Assembly (NCBI GenBank): GCA_015232855.1 | Contig: JADFYW010000008.1 | Coordinates: forward strand, 1 to 64,000 | Reading direction: 5' to 3' | DNA length: 64,000 bases | Source: Fibrobacteria bacterium | GTDB lineage: Bacteria > Fibrobacterota > Fibrobacteria > UBA11236 > JADFYW01 | Shown: piece after piece, positions 25,323-33,800 of the stretch | How the letters are laid out: each line of letters opens with the position of its first letter | How positions within the stretch are numbered: position 1 is the stretch's first letter | The notes under the pieces: generated by a model | Told to the model about the DNA's origin: nothing | Seen by the model: only the letters and a program-made list of their open reading frames with translations | Database searches by the model: none | Made by a program: the position numbers and the translations under genes

Positions 25323-26285
25323 ATGCCAATGGGTAAAATAAAGCGAGTTCTTTTTATTGGAAGTAAGCATTTAGGGCTTGAAGCGCTTAAGAAGATGTAT
25401 TCGCTTTCACCTGATAGCTTGATCGGCATTTTAACCATTGATGATTCCAATGATACCCGAAGCGTACTTAATGATTTTCAACATTTTTCTAATCAAAATG
25501 CACTTATTTTGCATGCTGCAAAGAATAGAAAGGAATCTGAAAAGATACTACTTGAATCGAAACCTGATTTATGCATTGTCGTTGGATGGTATTGGTTGAT
25601 CGGAAAGGAGGCCTTAGACTCTGTACCGTATGGCCTTATTGGAGTACATAACTCATTGCTTCCTAAATATCGTGGAGGCGCACCGTTAATTTGGCCCATC
25701 ATAAATAATGAAAAGAAAGTTGGAATTTCTTTTTTTTCCATCACTCAAAGAATGGATGAAGGAAATATTTGGGCACAGGGAAGTGTAAGTGTAGGCGAAC
25801 AAGATTATATTTCAGATATTCTCAAGAAACTTGATGAGAAAATCATTCAAGTATTGCAAGATAATTACCTGCAAATATTAGACAGCAAAATTACGCCAGT
25901 GGAACAAGAACATGAATTAGCAACTTACTGTGCACAAAGATTCCCAGGTGATGGTAATATTAACTGGAATAAATCAGCCAGAGATATTTACAACTTCATT
26001 CGTGCACAATCGACCCCTTACCCAGGTGCCTTTACCTATTTTGGTTCTCAAGAATTAAAAATTTGGAGAGCTAGGATTTTTGATAAAACATACTATGGAA
26101 CACCAGGACAAGTAGCAAGAATTTCCAGCGATGGTGTATATGTTATTTGCGGTGACCATAAGGCGATAATATTAGAAGAAGTTGAATTAGGTGGAAAAAG
26201 AGGTAATGCTGTTGAATTTATTAAATCTATTAAAGGTAGGATGTGTAGCATCATTGCCGCCAGTATTACTGATAAGAAAATTTAG
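25323..26285 (+). CDS. Formyltransferase family protein (Fmt/ArnA N-terminal-like)
   Basis: A 320-residue protein of the formyltransferase fold. The N-terminal GSKHLGLEALKKM segment, the active-site loop VHNSLLPKYRGGAPLIW (His109) and QRMDEGNI (Asp145) are clear, followed by a C-terminal barrel-like domain (about 215-310). Family members use N10-formyl-tetrahydrofolate to formylate Met-tRNA or amino-sugars. The catalytic Asn two residues before the His in typical enzymes is Gly107 here, while Asn110 follows the His; activity may differ. No tRNA-modification or sugar-nucleotide gene is adjacent, so it is not named fmt. A second ATG at 25329 is possible. Confidence 0.78.
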   Translation: MPMGKIKRVLFIGSKHLGLEALKKMYSLSPDSLIGILTIDDSNDTRSVLNDFQHFSNQNALILHAAKNRKESEKILLESKPDLCIVVGWYWLIGKEALDSVPYGLIGVHNSLLPKYRGGAPLIWPIINNEKKVGISFFSITQRMDEGNIWAQGSVSVGEQDYISDILKKLDEKIIQVLQDNYLQILDSKITPVEQEHELATYCAQRFPGDGNINWNKSARDIYNFIRAQSTPYPGAFTYFGSQELKIWRARIFDKTYYGTPGQVARISSDGVYVICGDHKAIILEEVELGGKRGNAVEFIKSIKGRMCSIIAASITDKKI

Positions 26286-26499
26286 AACGGTTCCTGCCGG
26301 TGCCGGTGAGGTGAATTTTGGATTCCGATGTATCCGTCCGCTGTAAAAGATAGCGGAAAAATAAGCTCTAGCGGATTTTACCAGGCTCAGTAGCTGAACT
26401 TTGCGTAGTAATCCAATGACCAGACCAAGTCGCAGATTACTTACGAAAGAATGGGTACCGCAGAACAATTTTAATTCAAAATAAGAAGTAATAAATTTA

Positions 26500-26724
26500 A
26501 TGATAGATGGTAATCAATTTTCAGAAGAGAGTTTTTTAAAACTGGCAAGTTACCGAATGCCTTTTGGTAAATATGCCAATAGGTTATTATTAGAGATCCC
26601 AGAAGAATATTTTATCTGGTTCTCTCACAAAGGGTTTCCTAAAGGTGAGTTAGGGCAATTTATGGCCATGATGTTAGAAATAAAAGCAAATGGCCTTGAA
26701 TACTTATTTGATCCATTGAAATAG
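26500..26724 (+). CDS. DUF3820 family protein
   Basis: A 74-residue protein that matches DUF3820 over its full length: MPFGKYANRLLLEIPEEYFIWF, GFPKGELGQ and LEIKANGLEYL are the conserved blocks. The family is sometimes labelled a putative quorum-sensing-regulated factor, but its function is not known. No strong ribosome-binding site is visible. It lies convergent with the next gene. Confidence 0.88.
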   Translation: MIDGNQFSEESFLKLASYRMPFGKYANRLLLEIPEEYFIWFSHKGFPKGELGQFMAMMLEIKANGLEYLFDPLK

Positions 26725-26753
26725 AAAAAAACTCTTAACCCACCCCCAGGCTC

Positions 26754-27623
26754 CTATGACTTAATTTTCACATTCAGGAGTTTGATAATATCTTTAGGGG
26801 CGCCGGCAGTAAATGCGCGGCCAATAGGCATAGGATTTTCCGGATTTATGGAAATGGTTATCTTTTTAGGATCCTTCATAAAAGATTTTATTTCCAGCAA
26901 AGCATTTTTGATGAACTCATCTTCTTCTTTTTCGATTTGCTTTTCGATATTTTGAATACCCTCATCTTTTATTTGTGCCACCGTTTTCTTTTGGTTTTTG
27001 GCCATGAGTACCATAAGCCGTTCTATTAATGAATCATCGTTGAATCCTATTTTAGCGTTATGAAGAATGAACTTTGGATAGGTGCCAAGAGCGTCTTTCA
27101 TTTTTTCCGGACTCAGGTCTACGTTACCCAGTTTTAAGCTGATATCCAAATGCCCTGCATTCTGGGCTCCCATTTTTAACTTCTCAATATTTATTTCTTT
27201 GGCTTTTTTATCGTAATGATACTTGGTAGCAAAATCAAAAGTGAGGTTTTCGTCATACCCCAGTTCTTTCATCCTTCCTGAATCTTTTCCCACCCTCTTC
27301 TCAGCATATTTTACACCTTTGCAGGAAATGTCCAAAAAAGAAGGGACTTTAGAATCTTTGTCTATATCAGAAATTATGATTTCTTTGATATTTACTTTCT
27401 CTTTTGTCTTGGCTGGCGTAACGACTACGTTGGAGAGGCGTACACTTTGGTTGAGGAGATTAACATTTACACTTTCATACTCAACTTCCGCATGTTTAGC
27501 CAGACCGACTAACGCTTTGTCAATTTTTTCTCCGGCTAAACCTGAGGCGTACTTCTGGGCACCAATATATCCACCAACCAAAATAGCTACCAGAGTTAAC
27601 CCAATAATTGTCATCTTTTTCAT
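26754..27623 (-). CDS. Membrane-anchored periplasmic protein, AsmA/DUF945-like
   Basis: A 289-residue protein with one N-terminal membrane segment (residues 4-20) and a long periplasmic part. The stretch AEVEYESVNVNLLNQSVRLSNVVV (about 45-68) has the beta-helical rhythm of AsmA-like/YdgA-like proteins that contact membranes, and a Lys/Glu-rich helical region follows (210-245). The similarity is by pattern only. An AAGGAG ribosome-binding site precedes the ATG. It seems to be a single-gene unit. Confidence 0.6.
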   Translation of the reverse strand: MKKMTIIGLTLVAILVGGYIGAQKYASGLAGEKIDKALVGLAKHAEVEYESVNVNLLNQSVRLSNVVVTPAKTKEKVNIKEIIISDIDKDSKVPSFLDISCKGVKYAEKRVGKDSGRMKELGYDENLTFDFATKYHYDKKAKEINIEKLKMGAQNAGHLDISLKLGNVDLSPEKMKDALGTYPKFILHNAKIGFNDDSLIERLMVLMAKNQKKTVAQIKDEGIQNIEKQIEKEEDEFIKNALLEIKSFMKDPKKITISINPENPMPIGRAFTAGAPKDIIKLLNVKIKS

Positions 27624-27769
27624 GTATATACTCCTTTTTGTAATGTTCGATTGTAAATGCTACAAATATCGATATTACTCATTGCTATTTTTAAATCCTA
27701 TTGATAATCAAAGCTCAAAGATAGATATTAAAATCAACTTAACCAGTATGAAGCGAAATTTTAATTTAT

Positions 27770-27911
27770 CATAACTCTGCATTCTGGAAAACCACAAAAC
27801 CTGTTATTATCATTTATTACGCCATTTACGTCTTTTTTAAACCCTTTATTAATAAATAACGTTTAAAATGTAGAAAATAATATTATTTTCAGGTTCTGGA
27901 AAATAAAATGA
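27770..27911 (+). repeat. Leader sequence shared with 58696-58833
   Basis: A stretch of about 140 bp matches the region upstream of the DUF486 gene in the same orientation. Shared words include CATAACTC, TGGAAAACC, TTTATTAATAA-like, GTTTAA and ATTTTCAG. It lies 95 nt upstream of the LRR protein gene. It may be a dispersed extragenic repeat or a shared control region. Confidence 0.5.
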
Positions 27912-28005
27912 TAAATTATTTTTGCAATGCATATTTCCGGGCCATAAAAATATTTAGGATTCATAGATAAATAAACTCATAACGGCCTCTACAGGAGCGT
28001 AGAAA

Positions 28006-29280
28006 ATGAATACCAAAAAATTACAATTATTTATTTCAACTATCTATATACTATCTTCTTTTGCTTTTAATCAAGTATCCCCATGTGTAGATTATTCCTG
28101 TGATAGTCTGGTCGTTAGAACAATATTGGACAGCAGTTTAGAAAATGAAAAAGCGGTCAGCCAGGTTACAGACACTATAAATGGAAGAATCACTATGGTA
28201 AATATAGTGCATTCGGGGCTCACTTCTTTGCCTAAAGAAATTGGTAAGCTTACCGCTTTAAAAGAATTACTTCTAACTGATAATAAATTGACCAATCTGC
28301 CAAAAGAAATTAATGCCCTTACTTCATTGCAACGTTTACAACTTAAAGGTAATCAGTTTAAAAGCTTACCGAACGTAATATTTGAACTCGTTGAACTGGT
28401 AAATTTGAATCTCGATCAAAATCAACTTACGAGTTTACCACCTGATATTAGTAAGCTAACACAATTGGCCATATTCAACGTGAATGATAACCTGCTGATA
28501 AACATCCCTATAGAATTAGGCAACATGACTTTATTAAAAAGTTTGGGCATTAAAGGTAACAAACTAACAAGCTTTCCTATTCAAATAACCAATCTCACGG
28601 AATTAAATGTATTGGCTCTTTCAGGAAATAATTTAAACACCATTCCTGCTTCAATTGGTAACCTCACTAAACTGACGTCTTTGAGCTTCTGGGATTGTCA
28701 GCTTACAAGTATACCTGTTGAATTAAGCAGCCTTATACTATTAAATCTATTAAATTTAAATGACAATCAATTGAACTCAATTCCAACTGAAATAGTTACA
28801 ATGCCAAATTTATATAGTTTGGGTGTAAGAAATAACTTCCTCACAAGTTTACCACCTGAAATAATAAAAAGAGAATTCTCCATATTAGTTGAAGGTAATC
28901 GTTTATGCAGTTTGCCAGATTCCATTGTTGCCTGGCTTGATAGTAATACCTTTGTGGATTCATCTACTACTTGGTTTGAAACCCAAAGACTGGATGGTTC
29001 AACTTATTGTGATGGTACTGGCAATGAATTACCCGTACTCAAGCCAAACGATGAGTTAAACATCCTTAATACACCTTTCAAAAAACAAATTACCTTTATC
29101 TTTTCCACTCATAAAAAGCTCAGTCTCTTTATTTATAACACCCAAGGTAAACTTGTTAATAAATCGGAGAATGTCGTTAATTCTGCAATATGGAATACCA
29201 CTAATCAGAATTCTGGAGTGTATTACCTAAAGGCAATTAGAGACCAGAAGCAAATTAATCGAAAATTTGTTGTAAAGTAA
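28006..29280 (+). CDS. Secreted leucine-rich repeat protein with type IX-like sorting tail
   Basis: A 424-residue protein with a signal peptide (about 1-22). Residues 60-300 are about ten tandem leucine-rich repeats of 22-23 residues with the pattern LTxLxxLxLxxNxLxxLPxxI, a protein-binding solenoid. The last 80 residues (about 345-424) resemble a Por-secretion C-terminal domain: FSTHKKLSLFIYNTQGKLV, then a GVYYLKA turn and a basic KFVVK end. That predicts export to the surface by a type IX-like route. An AGGAG ribosome-binding site precedes the ATG. Its binding partner is unknown. Confidence 0.82.
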   Translation: MNTKKLQLFISTIYILSSFAFNQVSPCVDYSCDSLVVRTILDSSLENEKAVSQVTDTINGRITMVNIVHSGLTSLPKEIGKLTALKELLLTDNKLTNLPKEINALTSLQRLQLKGNQFKSLPNVIFELVELVNLNLDQNQLTSLPPDISKLTQLAIFNVNDNLLINIPIELGNMTLLKSLGIKGNKLTSFPIQITNLTELNVLALSGNNLNTIPASIGNLTKLTSLSFWDCQLTSIPVELSSLILLNLLNLNDNQLNSIPTEIVTMPNLYSLGVRNNFLTSLPPEIIKREFSILVEGNRLCSLPDSIVAWLDSNTFVDSSTTWFETQRLDGSTYCDGTGNELPVLKPNDELNILNTPFKKQITFIFSTHKKLSLFIYNTQGKLVNKSENVVNSAIWNTTNQNSGVYYLKAIRDQKQINRKFVVK

Positions 29281-29359
29281 AGATATCAAGATTGATTCAG
29301 AATAATGTTTAAAAAAACAGTATAGACCATAATATGTTAAGAGATAAATGGAGAATTTT

Positions 29360-30448
29360 ATGTTTCTGAAAAATACCCTCATACTTTGCGGAGTTTTGCT
29401 TACCTTATTTTCCAATACCTATGGAAGCTCTGAAGCCGCTAGCACCTTTGATGTTACCTTCGATATGTATTCCGGACAACCCAATCCCGTGTGCACCCTT
29501 ACAGACTCCCTCTCCATTTCTCTTCTTAAGCATCGTATTGATTCTTACCGTATTTATTCCTTTTCTCATACGGGATGCCCTGAACCACTTACCGGCTCCG
29601 GATATCGAGGCATTCAAATGGTGCATAATGAAATACCGATAAGCGTTTCCAACGGCACGATAACCATACTCCATGGTCCTTTTTGTGATTATCGCAGTGA
29701 ATTAGAACAAATGGCTGTCCGTTTCTGTAAGTCAGAAACTTTTGGCACCCAAACAGATATAATGCAGATGGTTCCAGAAACTCTTTACCGCGACTTCACC
29801 ACTGACGGTTTATTTACCATTGAACAACCCTCAGGATCATTTTTTGTCGATTTCTCCTTGCTAGGCACAGGCTACCATTATTTGTCAGTTGGTCAGGATT
29901 CAGTACGAGGTTTTGATATTGTATTTTCGCTTGGTTCCGGGGTACGATACCTGTTTCAGGCCCCTCATGGTATGGCCGACATGGGTAATAACCAAGACTT
30001 TCCTGTCATTTCAGACATAAGGATTGCTACTGAAAAAACTGATTCCCTACTCAAACAATCCCGAGCCGCTTTTGACTCTTTGCATTTAGTGCCGCCCGAC
30101 ACCGGCTATCAGGAAAATTTTGGTCTGACTGAAGAGTTGACACCGGGACGTATGTTTGTCATTAAGACGGAGGAAAAGGCCTATGTTGCAGTTATCTTTA
30201 TTGGTTTCTATATCGGCGGCGTAGATAGGTACCACTTTTATTATTCCTATACCACCGACGGAATTTTCCGAAAAAACGGAGGACAGTCGGGTACTACACA
30301 TATGCACCGTGAATTGTTTCGGGAAAAAAATAATGCGAACATGGGGTCTCAGGGGAGATCTTCTGAACATGGTGATAGCTATAATGTCAGAGGTCAAAAG
30401 CTTCAGGATGCATCGTGCAAATTTCGCGAAGTAATTATGGTTCCTTAG
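29360..30448 (+). CDS. Hypothetical secreted protein
   Basis: A 362-residue protein with a signal peptide (MFLKNTLILCGVLLTLFSNTYGSS-like start). An ATG at 29348 is in frame, but GGAG lies between the two ATGs, 6 nt before 29360, so the second is chosen. The body has cysteine pairs (VCTL, GCPEP, FCDY, FCKSE) and predicted beta-strands; no family is recognised. The end SYNVRGQKLQDAS looks like the beginning of a sorting tail but lacks the usual GxYxxK finish, so the C-terminus may be altered by a frameshift or be naturally short. Confidence 0.6.
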   Translation: MFLKNTLILCGVLLTLFSNTYGSSEAASTFDVTFDMYSGQPNPVCTLTDSLSISLLKHRIDSYRIYSFSHTGCPEPLTGSGYRGIQMVHNEIPISVSNGTITILHGPFCDYRSELEQMAVRFCKSETFGTQTDIMQMVPETLYRDFTTDGLFTIEQPSGSFFVDFSLLGTGYHYLSVGQDSVRGFDIVFSLGSGVRYLFQAPHGMADMGNNQDFPVISDIRIATEKTDSLLKQSRAAFDSLHLVPPDTGYQENFGLTEELTPGRMFVIKTEEKAYVAVIFIGFYIGGVDRYHFYYSYTTDGIFRKNGGQSGTTHMHRELFREKNNANMGSQGRSSEHGDSYNVRGQKLQDASCKFREVIMVP

Positions 30449-30863
30449 TAGTTTCTCGAATTTGCTTGAAGCTAGGTTTACCGGTTCTTCAACTACCTTG
30501 TTGTGACTTTTACCAGCTTATTATCAAGCGTACTCATCTCAAAAATAGCTTTTTCAAGTCATTTTTACCCATTTTTCCAATACTCCAACCATTATCCACA
30601 AACCTCACTTCGAGCCAGGTCGAGAAGTTCTGGGGAGCCATATTAAAAAGGTACTATCTGGTATTTATCGGTATTCAATTGAAATATTTGACCCTAAAAA
30701 AGGGGTATTCCTCTTTAAAAAAGGCCAAAAACTTCTTTTTTATTTAATAATTTTTCAAGTTTTTATATTCTTTGGTAAGAATATGTGATCCTTATCACAG
30801 ATACACGCGTTGAAATAAAATATTTTAAGTGGCAAGAGCGATTTTTTTAAATTTGGGAATTTT
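30449..30863. other. Long intergenic region upstream of the 1662-residue lipoprotein gene
   Basis: No convincing gene is present. The only frame of note (to 30747) starts inside the previous gene and has no ribosome-binding site or family match. A CRP-like palindrome sits at 30784-30799. A short CCCC/GGGG hairpin occurs near 30690-30710. Confidence 0.5.
30784..30799. promoter_or_regulatory. CRP/FNR-family-like operator
   Basis: TGTGA-TCCTTA-TCACA is a perfect match to the TGTGA-N6-TCACA half-site arrangement bound by CRP-like regulators. It ends 64 nt before the ATG of the 1662-residue lipoprotein. No equal site was noticed before other genes of the window. No CRP gene is present here, so the regulator is inferred only from the motif. 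Confidence 0.5.
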
Positions 30864-33800
30864 ATGAAAAGATATCTTTCTTTCGTACTTATAGGGATAA
30901 TGACCATTACCCTTTTTAACTGCTTTTTAGATTCAACAAAAAGCAATGTGGACCAAACCGAGCCACCAATACCCGGCACAACCGGCTCTATCACCGGAAT
31001 GGTGTCTAATGAACTGGGAAGTGCGTTAAGGGGAGTATCAATTAGTGCTCAGGGCCCAAATGCCCGGTATTCTGCATTCAGTGACCAGATGGGGTCCTAT
31101 TCCTTTTTAGATATTCCAGGGGGGATCTATACGATAACCTTTAAAAAATATGGCTTTTCAGATGGAGCGTCACAATCTATAACCATTATCACGGGCGATA
31201 CCGTTATTGCCCAGGGAAGTGTACTCCAGAGCAATTTAATTACCATAAGGGGTCGTGTTATCATACCCGGACTGGCAAAACAGGGAGCCCGTTCGGCTCA
31301 AAAAGGCATAGGGATCGCTTTACCAAAACAATCCATTTCAACACAAACTGACAGTACTGGTACCTTCATTCTTGAAAATGTTGACCCCACCACCACCGAA
31401 AATATTGTTGCCGCAAAGAGTGGTTCAGGATGGGGTGACAAAACAGTAACACTCCTACCGGGTAAGGATACTGTTGAGGTGGAAATAACTCTTAATAAAG
31501 AAGGTGGTTCTATACAGGGAACGGTAGTAGGAATTGCCGATAAGCCATTACCCAATGTTCTGGTCGAGGCTATTGGGGGCGGAGTTTCAGCCATTACGGA
31601 CAGTGGAGGAAATTATCATTTAGCTAATGTTCCAAGCGGAGTCCCCATAGAGGTGGTAAGCGTGGAAAATACGAGCATTTCCGGGTTGATGGTGGATGAA
31701 GGCAGCCAGTTGGATGGGGTGGAACTTACACCTCAGGATACCATAGAACAAAACGGCATTAGTGTTTCAAGTAGTGAGTATGTTGTCCCTGATACGGGAA
31801 CCGTTACTCTCAGAGCTGATGTAAATCTAATGAACCGTTCCGGGTCGGAGAAGGTTTCCATGTTTATCTGGGATATGGATGGTGATGGTATATATGAAAC
31901 CGACGCCTCTGTTCCCACCGTTTCTTTAAATGAGGCGGGAAACAAATCTGTTTCTTATGGGGTGGTTACCGAATCTGGAGACAGTATAAAAGGAGCCCAA
32001 ATTGAAGTAAAGCGTGAACCGTCAATACCTGTTATCAAATTGGGGCAAGAGGTTATAGTGGATATAATCCCCCAGGAATTAACCAATTTGCCTGGAAATG
32101 CGACTTGTCTTTCAGGTGGCATCGTAAGCTATCAATGGGATTTTAACGGCGACGGAATTTTAGATTGGAAGAGACGTGATGGAGGAAAAGTAAAATACCG
32201 TTATTACAGAGCCGGTACCTATAAAGCTATGTTCCTGGTTATTTCATCTTCCGGCCAGCGTGATTCTGCATATATCGTCATAACGGTGAAGGACGTACCT
32301 CCCGCCTCATTACTCTCAGATGAAGTAGCTCAGCCTGAACTCATTAGCCCTCTCAGTGGAGACTTTGTAGGTACAGACGTGTTATTGCGCTGGACCAATG
32401 TGGGCGCAGAAAGCTACAGCGTTATTATGGACGAAAGTACCCCTCCGTCTACTATATTAAGCAATGGCATTACTGCCGACTATTTATATGTAACCGGTCT
32501 CACTCCCGGGATGACCTATTACCTGAAAATTATAGCCCATAAAGGTTTAAATTCAGCCGAATCGTTTTGTACAAAAATTATTGCCAGCATATCCAGTAAC
32601 ACCGCTCCTCATTTTCTGACCCTACCAGAAGCAATGTTGTCTACTGTGGTTTCTGGTAATGAGTACCGTGATACCGTCCAGGCAACTGATGCTGAAAACG
32701 ATATTCTGCAAATCAGCTTTTTGGATAGCGTCGCAGGTATGACTATTAATAATGGTATCTTAAGCTGGACCCCCGGATCTGCCGATACCGGTGTCCATTC
32801 AGTTTCTCTGGTAGCAGATGATGCCAAAGGGGGGCGAGACACCCTGACCTGGTCTGTTAGAGTGATTAATTCAAGCGATGCATCCCTTTTATCCCTTGGA
32901 GTTTCTGCAGGTACACTTTCTCCCGAATTTTCTTCTGCAACTGCTACCTATTCTGTTTACGTTGGTAATGAACAGGGGTCACTATTTATCAGTCCTGTGG
33001 TTTCTCACCCCGAAGCAAAAGTATTTGTCAATAGCATTACGGTTCCGTACGGCGATTCTACAGAAATTTCTCTTTCTATAGGGAGTAATCTCGTTACTAT
33101 TGATGTAACTGCTGCGGATGGGGTAAGCACAAAACGCTATACCGTCACCATAACCAGACTTGGGGCTGATAATGCCGTCCTGGCTGGTCTTTCATTATCA
33201 GCAGGGATGTTAACTCCTCGTTTTCAGCCAGACAGCATTTACTATTCAGCAGTAGTAGTAAATGAAATCGACAGCATAGCGATTCTTCCTACAGCGGGAG
33301 ACATTAACGCCTCCATTACCGTTAATGGAGTGGAGGTGCAATCTGGGACTTTGTCGGCATTGTTGCCTCTGAATGTAGGAAGCAATAGGATCAGTGTTAA
33401 GGTAACCGCCCAGAATCAGACAAGCAGCAATACCTATAGTATTAGCATCACCAGGCAGGGAAACTCTAATGCCTACCTCTCTGGTATCGCGATAGCCCCT
33501 GAGTCTCTGACGCCCCAATTCAATCCGACCGTACTTTCCTATTCGGCTGCCCTTAAATATACTGATTCTCTATTAAGGGTTGTTCCCACAGCTGTCTCCC
33601 CAAAAACAACCATTTCGGTAAATAACGATACCGTGATTTCCGGCACATCATCATTACATATTCCTTTGGCTGTAGGCGATAATCTGATAAATGTTATTAC
33701 CACTGCAGAAGACGGTATGACCAGGCTGACTTATTACCTGGTCATTACTCGTGAAGCTGAGCCGAATATTAATTTATCAGCACTTGTTTCTTCTACGGGA

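Noticed and set aside
26187-26468. 93-residue minus-strand frame after the formyltransferase
   Set aside because: Overlaps the 3' end of a conserved gene; no ribosome-binding site or known domain. The gap 26286-26499 shows only a short CCGCT/AGCGG hairpin.
30415-30747. 110-residue frame after the secreted protein
   Set aside because: It starts inside the previous gene in another frame and has no ribosome-binding site or recognisable domain.
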